Below, one piece after another: positions 23,692 through 37,935 of a stretch of 64,000 nucleotides of DNA. Position 1 is the first letter of the stretch. Every line of letters starts with the position of its first letter. The notes beneath the pieces were generated by a model that was not told where the DNA came from, made no database searches, and was given only the letters and a program-made list of their open reading frames with translations. Location: assembly GCF_009708005.2 (NCBI RefSeq), contig NZ_CP052757.1, positions 3,038,001 through 3,102,000 on the forward strand. The letters run 5' to 3'. The stretch is from Cellulosimicrobium protaetiae (lineage in GTDB: Bacteria; Actinomycetota; Actinomycetes; Actinomycetales; Cellulomonadaceae). The position numbers and the translations under genes were made by a program.

Positions 23692-23884
23692 TTCTGCTCC
23701 TTCGTCGTGTACCCGTGGACCGGGCACGTCCGGTGCTGCCGTGCGGCAGCGTGTCCTAGTCTGCCGTGCCGCGCGACGTCGGACGTCCACCGCCCACCGG
23801 GCGGGCGGTCACCGGGCGGACGTCCGCCTCACCGCGAGCGCCCCGGCGCGGACTCCCCACCCCCTGTGCCCTCCGGCACGAGTC

Positions 23885-24580
23885 TCACCGCGCTCGGGCG
23901 CTCACCCGCCGGTAGGCCGAGACCGTCGGGTCTCCCGCGAGCCACGAGCGCCAGGGGTAGAGGGCGCCGTCTCCCCCGTCCCCGGAGACGCCGACCCGCG
24001 GGCCCGTCGCGATCGCGGGACGCAGCGGTCCTCCGGTCGCGCGGTGCAGCACGAGCCCGCCCTCCGGATCGGTCAGCTCGGCGCCGTACTGGCGCAGGTC
24101 GAGGTCGAGCGCGACGGCCAGGCGGGCGGGACCGCGGGCGATCTGGCGGTCGGAGTCGCAGCGCCCGGCGGCGAGACGGCGCGACCGGGCGAGGTCGACG
24201 CCGTCGGTCACCTCGCCGGCACGCAGCAGGACGGCGGACGCACGGCCGACCGGCCCGCACACGACGTTGACGCAGTGGTGCAGGCCGAGGTGCCGGTACA
24301 CGTACAGCCGGCCCGGCTCGCCGAACATCGCGCGGTTGCGCTCCGTCCGGCCTCGGAACGCGTGGGAGCCCGGGTCACGCTCGCCGTCGTACGCCTCGAC
24401 CTCCGTGATCCGCAGCGTGACGTCGCCCGCGTCGCTGCGCCGCGTGAGGTACGACCCGAGCAGGTCGCGCGCGACCTCGTGGACGTCGCGTGCGTACCAG
24501 CCCCGCGCAGGGACGTCCCACGGTCCGACGACGCGGGCTTCCCCGCTCTCCGTCGTCTGCGTCACGGCGTCCGTCGGCAT
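23885..24580 (-). CDS. mpg: DNA-3-methyladenine glycosylase (AAG/MPG family)
   Basis: This enzyme removes alkylated purines in base excision repair. The 231-residue protein has the family blocks ITEVEAYDGERDPGSHAFRG (containing the catalytic Glu), MFGEPGRLYVYRHLGLHHCVNVVC, VLLRAGEV, RGPARLAVAL and RVGVSG. The ATG at 24578-24580 has GGAAGGTGG 4 nt upstream. An in-frame ATG 24 bp further up is less well placed. The last 35 residues carry the usual WRSWLAGDPTVSAYR end. Confidence 0.93.
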   Translation of the reverse strand: MPTDAVTQTTESGEARVVGPWDVPARGWYARDVHEVARDLLGSYLTRRSDAGDVTLRITEVEAYDGERDPGSHAFRGRTERNRAMFGEPGRLYVYRHLGLHHCVNVVCGPVGRASAVLLRAGEVTDGVDLARSRRLAAGRCDSDRQIARGPARLAVALDLDLRQYGAELTDPEGGLVLHRATGGPLRPAIATGPRVGVSGDGGDGALYPWRSWLAGDPTVSAYRRVSARAR

Positions 24581-24670
24581 CGCACCACCTTCCGTCGAGG
24601 GCAATCTACGCCCCCGGTCCCGCTCGGGCTCCGCGGCCGTGAGGCGCGTCCGACCCTGGTCGCCCGACCC

Positions 24671-25291
24671 TCACCCGCGGACGACGTCGCCCCACCCGTC
24701 GAGCACGACGTCGGCACGCGACCGGGAGTCGTTGCGCGCGTAGTGCTCGCGCTCGTCGGCCATCCAGGCGAGCCAGTGCTCGCGCTGGTCCTCGCCGTCC
24801 CGGTCGAGCCCGCGGCGCAGTCGCACGTCGTCGGGGGCCTCCACCCACACGCGCAGCGCCGCGACGTCGTCGGCCTCGCGGCGGCCGGCCCCGCACCCCT
24901 CGACGACGAGGTACGGCGCCGGGGCGACGACGTGCCACTCGGCGAAGCGGTCGAGCGCCCAGTCGAACCGGCGGTACCGCCCTGCACGCCCCGCGGCGAG
25001 CGGGGCGAGCACCCACTCCTCGAGTCGCGCCCAGGCCGGCTCGAGCCCGCGCCAGCCCTCGTACAGGTCGTCCATGTGGAGCACCTGCGCGGGCAGGGCC
25101 TCCCCGAGCTGGGCGGCGAGCGTCGTCTTGCCCGAGCCCGCCGGCCCGTCGACCACCACGAGCCGGGTGCCCGACGGCGGCGCCTCGCCCGGCGCGCTCC
25201 GCTCACCGAGGTGGATGGCCACCCCGAGGCGCGGCTCGGCACCCTTCACCCGGCGCACGAGATCCACGAGGACCCGAGGTCCGACGCTCAC
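24671..25291 (-). CDS. Uridine-kinase-like P-loop NTPase
   Basis: The 206-residue protein has a Walker A motif VVVDGPAGSGKTTLAAQLG and the HMDDLYEGW block, in which the first Asp is in the position of the acceptor-activating Asp of uridine/pantothenate kinase relatives. LVVEGCGAG follows as Walker B. Such small proteins are annotated as uridine kinase-like ATP-binding proteins, and the substrate is unknown. GTG start. It sits between mpg and the arg operon terminator and may share a transcript with mpg (90-bp gap). Confidence 0.75.
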   Translation of the reverse strand: MSVGPRVLVDLVRRVKGAEPRLGVAIHLGERSAPGEAPPSGTRLVVVDGPAGSGKTTLAAQLGEALPAQVLHMDDLYEGWRGLEPAWARLEEWVLAPLAAGRAGRYRRFDWALDRFAEWHVVAPAPYLVVEGCGAGRREADDVAALRVWVEAPDDVRLRRGLDRDGEDQREHWLAWMADEREHYARNDSRSRADVVLDGWGDVVRG

Positions 25292-25326
25292 CCGGCACCT
25301 CCCCGCCGCGCCTGCGCCACCCGCCG

Positions 25327-25386
25327 GCCGAACAGGTGCTCGTGGTCCGTCAGGAGCCTCGGACGGGCCACCAGCACCTGTTCGGC
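25327..25386 (-). terminator. Terminator of the arginine operon
   Basis: A perfect 14-bp stem (GCCGAACAGGTGCT at 25327-25340 and its complement at 25373-25386) encloses a second, bulged stem. It lies 13 bp beyond the argH stop and before the P-loop kinase gene. Confidence 0.75.
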
Positions 25387-25399
25387 GAGGCAGGGCACG

Positions 25400-28122
<2,723 letters not shown>

Positions 28123-28230
28123 GACGGGTCTCTTTCCGTGACGTGGGGATGGGTCCGTGGTCCAGTGTGGCAGGGCACGCGCGTCGTGCGAGGGCGTGCT
28201 CGGGACACCACCGCGACGCGCGGACGAGGC

Positions 28231-31056
<2,826 letters not shown>

Positions 31057-31060
<4 letters not shown>

Positions 31061-32046
31061 GCGGCGCCTCCCGCGGTCGTGGTCGCCTCGGGCCGTACGG
31101 CGCCGAGCGGGTCCGGGACGACCATCGTCCCGTTGCCCTGGGTGGTGAAGACCTCGAGCAGCGTCGAGTGCGGCACGCGGCCGTCGATCACGGTCGCCGC
31201 GGGGACCCCGCCCTCGACCGCGCGCAGGCACGCCTCCATCTTGGGGACCATGCCCGCGGACAGCGAGGGCAGGAGCGCAGCGAGCTCGGAGCGCGTGATC
31301 TGCGCCACGAGCGAGTCCTTGTCCGGCCAGGACGTGTACAGACCCTCGACGTCGGTCAGCACGACGAGCTTCTTCGCGCCGAGCGCGACCGCGAGCGCCG
31401 CGGCGGCGGTGTCCGCGTTGACGTTGAGCACCTGCGTCGGGTCGTCGAGGTCGGGCGCGATCGTCGACACGACGGGGATGCGGCCGGCGTCGAGCAGGTC
31501 CTGGACCGCGGACGGGTGCACCTCGACGACGTCGCCGACGAGCCCGACGTCGACCGGCTCGCCGTCGACGGTCGCGTGCCGGCGCTGGGCCTGGAGCAGG
31601 CCGCCGTCCTCGCCCGAGAGCCCGACGGCGTACGGGCCGTGCGCGTTGATCAGGCCGACGAGCTCGCGCGAGACCTGGCCGGTGAGCACCATGCGCACGA
31701 CGTCCATCGCCTCGGGCGTCGTGACGCGCAGGCCGCCGCGGAACTCGGACTCGATGCCGAGCCGGTCGAGCATCGCGGAGATCTGCGGCCCGCCGCCGTG
31801 CACGACGACGGGGCGCAGCCCGACGCGGCGCAGGAACACCATGTCCTGCGCGAACGCGGCCTTGAGCGTGTCGTCGACCATGGCGTTGCCGCCGTACTTG
31901 ACGACGACGAGCGCGCCGGCGAACTCCTGGAGCCACGGCAGGGCCTCGACCAGCACCTCCGCCTTCTGCTCGGGTCGCAGGTCGGTGCGCGGGTCGAACG
32001 CGTCGTCGTCCGGGTGCGGGGACGTGGGGGCGGTGGGGTCGTTCAT
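31057..32046 (-). CDS. argB: Acetylglutamate kinase
   Basis: It phosphorylates N-acetylglutamate. The amino-acid-kinase fold is seen in [40 protein letters not shown] and [30 protein letters not shown]. The enzyme is probably inhibited by arginine, as in relatives with an N-terminal helix (here about 45 residues before VVVKYGG). 329 residues. ATGA overlap with argJ. Confidence 0.97.
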
Positions 32047-33254
32047 GAGGAGTACACGCTGTTCTCGTGGACGTAGTCGTGCGTGAGGTCGTTGGTCCAG
32101 ACCGTCGCGGTCGCGGAGCCGGCGTGCAGGTCGATCTCGACGCGGACCTCGCGCTCGGCGGCGAGGTCGACGAGCTCGCGGGGCTCGCCCACTCCCCCGG
32201 CCCGGCAGACCTGGACGTCGTTGACCGTCACGTCGAGCAGGAGCGCGTCGAACGGCGCGACGTCCTCGGGGACCGTCCCGACGGCCGACACGATGCGCCC
32301 CCAGTTCGGGTCGTTGCCGAAGATCGCGGCCTTGAAGAGGTTGGAGCGCGTCACCGCGCGCGCGACCGCGACGGCGGCGTCCTCGCTCGACGCGTGCACC
32401 ACGGTGACGGCGACGTCGTGGCTCGCGCCCTCGGCGTCGGCCACGAGCTGGCGCGCGAGCGACGCGCTGGCCTCGGTCACGGCGTCCGTGAGCTCGTCGA
32501 GCGTCACCTCGACCCCGGACGCGCCGGAGGCCAGCAGGATCACCGTGTCGTTCGTCGACATGCAGCCGTCGGAGTCGACGCGGTCGAACGTCGTGCGCGT
32601 CGCGGCGCGCAGCGCGGCGTCGGCCGTCGCGGCGTCGACGACGGCGTCCGTCGTGAGCACGCACAGCATCGTCGCGAGGCCCGGTGCGAGCATGCCCGCT
32701 CCCTTGGCCATACCGCCGACGGACCACGTCGCGGCACCGTCCGTCGCGCCGGCGTCCGCGACCTCGCGCACCACGGAGACCGTCTTGGGCACGGTGTCCG
32801 TCGTCATGATCGCGAGCGCGGCGTCCCCGCCGCCGTCGACCCCCGCGACCGGGTCCGCGAGCGCCGCCGCGGCGGCGTCGACCCCGGCGAGCAGCGCGTC
32901 CATGGGCAGCCGGATCCCGATGAGGCCCGTCGAGCAGACGAGCACGTCGCCCGCGGACGTCGCGAGCACGTCCGCGACGTGCTCCGCCGTGCGGTGCGTG
33001 TCGGCGAAGCCCTCCGGCCCCGTGCACGCGTTCGCGCCGCCCGAGTTGAGCACGACGGCGGTCGCGCGCCCGTCGCTCACGGCCTGGCGCGTCCACGCGA
33101 CCGGCGCCGCGAACACACGGTTGGTCGTGAGCACGGCGGCCGCGACGTCGAGCGGCCCGTCGTTGACGACGAGCGCGACGTCGCGGGCGCCCGTGGACTT
33201 GAGCCCGGCGGCGACGCCGGCGGCCCGGAAGCCCTGCGGGGTGGTGACGGTCAC
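32043..33254 (-). CDS. argJ: Bifunctional ornithine acetyltransferase / N-acetylglutamate synthase
   Basis: ArgJ recycles the acetyl group between N-acetylornithine and glutamate. The 403-residue precursor contains the self-cleavage site in [15 protein letters not shown], with Thr of ATML becoming the nucleophile of the beta chain. [13 protein letters not shown] forms the oxyanion-hole region and [10 protein letters not shown] is also conserved. GTG start, overlapping the argC stop by GTGA. Confidence 0.96.
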   Translation of the reverse strand: MTVTTPQGFRAAGVAAGLKSTGARDVALVVNDGPLDVAAAVLTTNRVFAAPVAWTRQAVSDGRATAVVLNSGGANACTGPEGFADTHRTAEHVADVLATSAGDVLVCSTGLIGIRLPMDALLAGVDAAAAALADPVAGVDGGGDAALAIMTTDTVPKTVSVVREVADAGATDGAATWSVGGMAKGAGMLAPGLATMLCVLTTDAVVDAATADAALRAATRTTFDRVDSDGCMSTNDTVILLASGASGVEVTLDELTDAVTEASASLARQLVADAEGASHDVAVTVVHASSEDAAVAVARAVTRSNLFKAAIFGNDPNWGRIVSAVGTVPEDVAPFDALLLDVTVNDVQVCRAGGVGEPRELVDLAAEREVRVEIDLHAGSATATVWTNDLTHDYVHENSVYSS

Positions 33255-34339
33255 GGGGCGACCCCCTCGGTCGTGAGGCCCGCCGTCTGCGGCAGGCCGA
33301 GCGCGATGTTCATGGACTGCACCGCGGCGCCCGCGGTGCCCTTGACGAGGTTGTCGATCGCCGTGACGGTCACGACGCGGCCTGCCGCGTGGTCGACCGC
33401 GACCTGGACGAGCGCCGTGTTGGCGCCGAGCGTCATGGCGGTCGTGGGCCACTGCCCCGCGGGCAGCACCCGGACGAACGGCTCGCCGACGTACGCGTCC
33501 TCCCAGGCCTGGCGGACGCGCGCGTCGAGCGCGGCGGGGTCGAGGCGCGCGGCGTCGTCGGACAGGCGCGCCGTCACCGTGGCGAGGATGCCCCGGGACA
33601 TCGGCACGAGCGTCGGCGTGAACGAGATGCTCACGCCCGGCGCCCCCGCGGCCCGCAGGTTCTGCGCGATCTCGGGGATGTGCCGGTGCGACCCGCCGAC
33701 GGCGTACGGCTGGGCCGACCCGATCGCCTCGGAGGCGAGCAGGTGCGGCTTGAGCGACTTGCCCGCGCCCGAGTACCCGTTCGCGAGGACGGCGACGAGG
33801 TCGCGACCCTCGACGAGACCCGCGGCGACGCCCGGCTGGATCCCGAGCGTGACCGCCGTGACGTTGCAGCCCGGCACCGCGACGCGGCGCACGCCGGCGA
33901 GCCGCTCACGCTGCTTCGTCTCGGTCGCGCCGGCCCCGGCGTCGCTCGTGAGCAGCAGCTCCGGCAGCCCGTAGGGCCACGTGCCCGCGTGCTCCGAGCC
34001 GTAGAACGACACCCAGTCCGCCGACGACTCGAGCCGGTGGTCCGCGCCCAGGTCCAGGACGAGCACGTCGTCCGGGAGCTGCGACGCGATCTCGCCCGAC
34101 GCGCCGTGCGGCAGCGCGAGCACGACGACGTCGTGCCCCACGAGGTGCTCGACGGTCGTCGGCAGGAGCACGCGGTCGGCGAGGGATCGCAGGTGGGGCT
34201 GGTGCTCGCCGAGGAGCGACCCCGCGTTGCTGTGCGCCGTGACGGCGCCGATCTCCACCTCGGGGTGCCCGGCGAGCAGGCGGAGCGTCTCTCCGCCCGC
34301 GTACCCCGACGCACCCGCGACCGCGACTCTGATCGTCAT
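33251..34339 (-). CDS. argC: N-acetyl-gamma-glutamyl-phosphate reductase
   Basis: It reduces N-acetylglutamyl phosphate with NADPH. The nucleotide-binding motif [18 protein letters not shown] is at the N-terminus, the active-site Cys is in [14 protein letters not shown], and the late conserved His is in [10 protein letters not shown]. Three starts are possible (GTG 34348, ATG 34345, ATG 34339). I chose 34339 (MTIRVAV): the TATAGT box ends 7 nt upstream, there is no Shine-Dalgarno site, and this start gives the usual N-terminus. It is the first gene of argCJBDFRGH. Confidence 0.95.
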   Translation of the reverse strand: MTIRVAVAGASGYAGGETLRLLAGHPEVEIGAVTAHSNAGSLLGEHQPHLRSLADRVLLPTTVEHLVGHDVVVLALPHGASGEIASQLPDDVLVLDLGADHRLESSADWVSFYGSEHAGTWPYGLPELLLTSDAGAGATETKQRERLAGVRRVAVPGCNVTAVTLGIQPGVAAGLVEGRDLVAVLANGYSGAGKSLKPHLLASEAIGSAQPYAVGGSHRHIPEIAQNLRAAGAPGVSISFTPTLVPMSRGILATVTARLSDDAARLDPAALDARVRQAWEDAYVGEPFVRVLPAGQWPTTAMTLGANTALVQVAVDHAAGRVVTVTAIDNLVKGTAGAAVQSMNIALGLPQTAGLTTEGVAP

Positions 34340-34340
34340 A

Positions 34341-34364
34341 TGCATCACTATACATACTTATGCA
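34341..34364 (-). promoter_or_regulatory. ARG-box-like operator and leaderless promoter of argC
   Basis: A short AT-rich island in a GC-rich background carries TGCAT and ATGCA inverted half-sites 24 bp apart, with ATAC-type repeats between them. It overlaps the -10 box TATAGT (minus strand, 34347-34352) and ends at the argC start codon. This is what is expected of an ArgR operator. Which exact half-sites ArgR contacts cannot be settled from sequence alone. Confidence 0.7.
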
Positions 34365-34491
34365 ACGCCCGGGTCGAAGGTCCCGGCCCCGATACGCGTG
34401 CCGACGCCGAGACGTGGACATCCGCCCCGATCGGGCTGCCCCAGGGCGGGCACCCGCGTCTCGGCGGGATCCTCGACCGTGCACGCGACCC

Positions 34492-34497
34492 TAGGCT
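34492..34497 (+). promoter_or_regulatory. -10 box of the quinone oxidoreductase gene, leaderless
   Basis: TAGGCT ends 6 nt before the ATG at 34504. No ribosome binding site is present. Confidence 0.5.
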
Positions 34498-34503
34498 GGG
34501 GCC

Positions 34504-35520
34504 ATGCACGCGATCGTGGCCCGCGCGGCGGGTGGCCCTGAGGTCCTCGACTACACCGAGCTGCCCGACCCGTCGCCGGGTCCCGGACAGCTCCTCGTCC
34601 GGTCCGCGGTGGCCGGCGTGAACTTCATCGACACGTACAAGCGTTCGGGCGTGTACGCGATGGAGTACCCCCACGTGGTCGGCAGCGAGGGAGCCGGTGT
34701 CGTCGCCGAGGTCGGCGCGGGCGTCGACGAGTTCGCCGTCGGCGACCGCGTCGTGTGGACCGAGGCGCCGGGGTCGTACGCGGACCTCGTCGTCGTCGAC
34801 GCGGGCCAGGCGCTTCACGTGCCCGACGCCGTCACGCTCGAGGACGCGACCGCCGTCGCGCTCCAGGGCCTCACGGCGCACTACCTGTGCACGTCGTCCT
34901 ACCCGGTCCGCCCGGGCGACCGCGTCCTCGTGCACGCGGGCGCGGGCGGCGTCGGGCTGCTCCTGACCCAGATGCTCGTCGCGCGGGGCGCGCACGTGGT
35001 CTCGACCGTCTCGACCCCCGAGAAGGCGGAGCTCTCGCGCGGCGCGGGGGCGGAGCACGCGATCCAGTACACGGCGTTCGCGGACCTCACCGCGGAACTG
35101 CCCGAGGTCGTGCGCGGGCTCACGGGCGGCGAGGGCGTCGCCGCGGTGTACGACTCGGTCGGCAAGGACACGTTCGACGCGTCGCTCGCGTCGCTGCGCC
35201 GCCGGGGCACCCTCGTGCTCTACGGCGGCTCCTCCGGGCAGGTCCCGCCGTTCGACCCCCAGCGGCTCAACGCGGGCGGGTCGCTCGTCCTCACGCGTCC
35301 CAAGCTCGCCGACCACACCGCGACGCGCACCGAGCTCGTCGAGCGCGCCACCGAGGTGCTCGGCGCCGTCGCGGGCGGCACGCTGCACGTGCGCGTCGGC
35401 GCCACGTTCCCGCTCGCCGACGCCGCCGACGCGCACCGCGCGCTGGAGGGCCGTGCGACCACGGGCAAGGTCCTGCTCCTCCCCGACGCCGCGGCCGCCA
35501 CCGACGCGGGCGCCGCGTGA
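34504..35520 (+). CDS. NADPH:quinone oxidoreductase (zinc-independent medium-chain dehydrogenase)
   Basis: The 338-residue protein is a QorA/zeta-crystallin-type MDR enzyme that reduces quinones with NADPH. Seen are AVAGVNFIDTYKRSGVY, the HVVGSEGAGVV block in the place of the zinc-site region without zinc cysteines, the nucleotide-binding VLVHAGAGGVGLLLTQML, and DSVGKDTFDASLASLRRRGTLVLYGGSSG. It is transcribed divergently from argC with 164 bp between starts. A small membrane protein gene overlaps its stop (GTGA). Confidence 0.92.
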   Translation: MHAIVARAAGGPEVLDYTELPDPSPGPGQLLVRSAVAGVNFIDTYKRSGVYAMEYPHVVGSEGAGVVAEVGAGVDEFAVGDRVVWTEAPGSYADLVVVDAGQALHVPDAVTLEDATAVALQGLTAHYLCTSSYPVRPGDRVLVHAGAGGVGLLLTQMLVARGAHVVSTVSTPEKAELSRGAGAEHAIQYTAFADLTAELPEVVRGLTGGEGVAAVYDSVGKDTFDASLASLRRRGTLVLYGGSSGQVPPFDPQRLNAGGSLVLTRPKLADHTATRTELVERATEVLGAVAGGTLHVRVGATFPLADAADAHRALEGRATTGKVLLLPDAAAATDAGAA

Positions 35521-35798
35521 GCTGGGACTGGGTGCCCCCGCGGCCGGGCGAGGAGGACGGGTCGGACGGCGGCCCCTCGCGCGCCCTGCGCCGCGCCGTG
35601 ACCGTGCTCGTGGTGCTGCTCACCGGCGTGCTGGCCGTCTACTACGTGACGGTCTGGCTCGGACAGCAGGCCGACGCGTGCGTCGCCGACCGACCGGCGG
35701 GCGTCTCGGCGCAGGACGTGGACGCCCGCTGGGGCTGGTTCCCGCCCGGCTACACGTGCGAGTACGCGACCGCCGTCGAGGACGTCGCCCGAGCCTGA
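35517..35798 (+). CDS. Small single-pass membrane protein, unknown function
   Basis: The 93-residue product has a short Pro-rich cytoplasmic N-terminus, one membrane helix (AVTVLVVLLTGVLAVYYVTVWL, about residues 28-49) and a C-terminal domain with two cysteines (ADACVAD, GYTCEYA). These could form a disulfide outside the membrane. GTG start overlapping the upstream stop by four bases supports translation. No family recognised. Confidence 0.75.
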   Translation: MSWDWVPPRPGEEDGSDGGPSRALRRAVTVLVVLLTGVLAVYYVTVWLGQQADACVADRPAGVSAQDVDARWGWFPPGYTCEYATAVEDVARA

Positions 35799-35826
35799 CC
35801 CCTGCCACCCCGACCGACGAGGACCG

Positions 35827-36813
35827 ATGGACGACCAGCTCGCACGACCCCTGACCCTCCTCGGGGCGTACGCCCTCGCGGGCGTCCCCGACCCCGGCGG
35901 CTGGTACGCCGCGCTCGACGCCGACGGGCTCGACGGGCTGGAGCACCCCGTCGACCCCGACGACGCGGGCGCGCTCGCCACCGTGGCCGCGGGGCTCCCC
36001 GGGCACTGGTCGCTGGTCCCCACCACGGTCGCCGCGACCGCGCGCCGCGCCACGACGGACCGGGCGTACGGGCTCGCGTCCGACGACGAGGCGGGCCGCC
36101 GCGCCGCGGTCGACGGCGTCGGCCGGGTCCTCGACGCCGTGGCGCGGCTGGCCGAGTCCGAGGGCCGCCGGCGCGTCGTCGCCGTCGAGCTCCAGTCGGC
36201 GCCCGGTCCCGGGCGGGGTTCCGGTGCCGCGCTCGCGCGCAGCCTCACCGAGCTCGCCGCCGTCGCGCCCGCGGGGCTCCCGCTCGTCGTGGAGCACTGC
36301 GACGCGCCGCGCCCGTGGGGCGTCGCGGAGAAGGGGTTCCTGCCGCTCGACGACGAGATCGCGGCGGTCGCGCGTGCGGCCCGGGACACGGGCCACCCCC
36401 TGCACGTCGGGCTCAACTGGGGCCGGTCCGCGATCGAGGGACGCAGCGCCGCGACGCCCGTCGAGCACGCGCGCGCAGCGGCGGCGTCCGGTCTCCTCGC
36501 GAGCGCGATGCTCTCGGGGGCGAGCGGGACGCCGGGCCGGTGGGGCGAGCCGTGGTCGGACGCGCACGTGCCCCCGCACGGCACGGACCCCGCGCTCCCC
36601 CGACCGGAGGACTCGATGCTCGGGCCGGCCGAGGTGCGCGAGTTCCTCGCCGCCGCCGGGCCCGTCCCGATCGTCGGCGCCAAGGTCACGGCGCGCCCGT
36701 CGGACGCCGCTCCGGCCGAGCGTCTCGCGGTCGCCCGCGCCACGCTCGCCGTGCTGCGGGACGCGCTCGAGGACGTCCTTCCCGCCTGGGCCGGAGCACG
36801 CGCCGAGGGCTGA
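35827..36813 (+). CDS. DUF4862-like protein, probable TIM-barrel fold
   Basis: The 328-residue soluble protein matches my recollection of the actinobacterial DUF4862 family. Barrel-like alternation is visible, with VVAVELQSAP, LPLVVEHCDAPRPWGVAEKGFLPLDDEIAA and PLHVGLNWGRSAIEG as strand-end motifs rich in Glu, His, Asp and Asn. These could line an active site similar to xylose-isomerase-like barrels. The ATG has GAGGA 4 nt upstream. Function unknown. It ends 4 bp from the convergent thiD stop. Confidence 0.75.
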   Translation: MDDQLARPLTLLGAYALAGVPDPGGWYAALDADGLDGLEHPVDPDDAGALATVAAGLPGHWSLVPTTVAATARRATTDRAYGLASDDEAGRRAAVDGVGRVLDAVARLAESEGRRRVVAVELQSAPGPGRGSGAALARSLTELAAVAPAGLPLVVEHCDAPRPWGVAEKGFLPLDDEIAAVARAARDTGHPLHVGLNWGRSAIEGRSAATPVEHARAAAASGLLASAMLSGASGTPGRWGEPWSDAHVPPHGTDPALPRPEDSMLGPAEVREFLAAAGPVPIVGAKVTARPSDAAPAERLAVARATLAVLRDALEDVLPAWAGARAEG

Positions 36814-36823
36814 GTGCTCAGCC
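36808..36823. terminator. Short hairpin covering two convergent stop codons
   Basis: GGCTGA and TCAGCC form a 6-bp stem with a 4-nt loop. The stem holds the TGA of the DUF4862-like gene (36811-36813) and the TGA of thiD (36818-36820 on the minus strand). It is weak for a terminator. Confidence 0.35.
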
Positions 36824-37735
36824 GGGGGCGACGGGCGACACCGCGTGCAGGTGGTCGACCGGGCCCCGGCCCGTCCCGACCCGTAGCGCGGAGCCGGCGC
36901 GCAGGGCACCCGTGAGCCACGCCTTGGCGTCGCGCGCGGCCTCGGCCCAGCCCTCGCGCTGCGGACGGAGCGCCGCGAGCGCCGCGGAGAGCGAGCACCC
37001 CGTCCCGTGCGTGTGGAGTGTGTGCACGCGTGCGGCGTCGAACGTCGTGACCACGGGCGCCGCGTCCGGGGTCGTTCCCGGCGCGACGAGGGCGTCGGGC
37101 GACGTCGCGCCGGTGAGGTGACCGCCCTTGAGCAGCACGACGGTGTCGCTCGTCGTCGCGTACGACGTCGCCTGGTGCAGCGCGTCGTCCCACGTCGTGG
37201 CGACGTCCTGCCCGGCGAGGACGGCCAGCTCGGGCAGGTTCGGCGTCACGACGTCGGCCCGCGCCGCGAGGTCGCGCACGGCCTGCTCGGCGCCCGCGTC
37301 GAGCAGGCGGTGCCCCGACGTGGCGACCATGACGGGGTCGAGGACGACCCAGGGACGCGGGAGCCCGGAGTCGGTGCGCGCGGTCGCGAGCGCGTCGAGC
37401 CAGGCCCCGATCTCGCGGGCGTTCGCCTCGTCGGCGACCATGCCGATCTTCACGGCGTCGATCTCGACGTCGTCGGACACTGCGTCAAGCTGCTCGCGCA
37501 GGAACGCCGGTCCGGGGACGTGCACGGACCGCACCCCGTGCGTGTTCTGCGCGACGAGCGCGGTCGTCACGGCCATCCCGTAGGCGCCGTGCGCGGCGAA
37601 CGACTTGAGGTCGGCCTGGATGCCCGCTCCCCCGGTCGGGTCGGTCCCCGCGATCGACAGGACGCGCGGCCGCGAGGGCCGACGGGGGCGGTCGCCCCGG
37701 GGGGCAGGAGCGTGCTGGGGCAGGGCGAGCGTCAT
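36818..37735 (-). CDS. thiD: Hydroxymethylpyrimidine/phosphomethylpyrimidine kinase
   Basis: ThiD phosphorylates HMP and HMP-P in thiamin synthesis. The 305-residue ribokinase-like protein has SIAGTDPTGGAGIQADLKSFAAHGAYGM, VLDPVMVATSGHRLL, DVVTPNLPELAVLAG and THGTGCSLSAALAA (anion hole and catalytic Asp region). No other thiamin gene is next to it. A TPP riboswitch lies directly upstream, and the AAGGGA segment that can serve as ribosome binding site is at the 3' end of that aptamer. Confidence 0.95.
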   Translation of the reverse strand: MTLALPQHAPAPRGDRPRRPSRPRVLSIAGTDPTGGAGIQADLKSFAAHGAYGMAVTTALVAQNTHGVRSVHVPGPAFLREQLDAVSDDVEIDAVKIGMVADEANAREIGAWLDALATARTDSGLPRPWVVLDPVMVATSGHRLLDAGAEQAVRDLAARADVVTPNLPELAVLAGQDVATTWDDALHQATSYATTSDTVVLLKGGHLTGATSPDALVAPGTTPDAAPVVTTFDAARVHTLHTHGTGCSLSAALAALRPQREGWAEAARDAKAWLTGALRAGSALRVGTGRGPVDHLHAVSPVAPG

Positions 37736-37739
37736 CGCC

Positions 37740-37820
37740 GGACATCCCTTCGCTGGTACGAGCCAGAGCAGGTTCGACGGGTCTCCTCTCAGCCCCGGTC
37801 GTGGGGCACCCCGTGTCGGT
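37740..37820 (-). promoter_or_regulatory. TPP riboswitch upstream of thiD
   Basis: On the minus strand the thi-box consensus is clear: ACACGGGGTGCC, then GGGGCTGAGAGGAGACCC, GAACCTGCTCTGGCTCGTACCAGC and GAAGGGATG. The CTGAGA and GAACCTG segments form the pyrimidine and pyrophosphate sensor loops. The aptamer ends 5 nt before the thiD ATG, with AAGGGA about 11 nt upstream of the start. Control by sequestering the ribosome site is therefore likely. No separate terminator hairpin is seen. Confidence 0.93.
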
Positions 37821-37935
37821 GGCCATGCTAGTGGCTCGTCACGTGCCCGGACGCGCCGACGCCGCCGGTGCGGGTCGGGCGGCGTCGGGGCCGCGTGCGT
37901 GCGGGAGCAGCGTGCGGGAGCGGTGTCGCGCGCGG

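Noticed and set aside
24581-24604. Earlier start of mpg (MPSTEGGA)
   Set aside because: The downstream ATG has GGAAGGTGG at the right distance, while the upstream one has no ribosome site.
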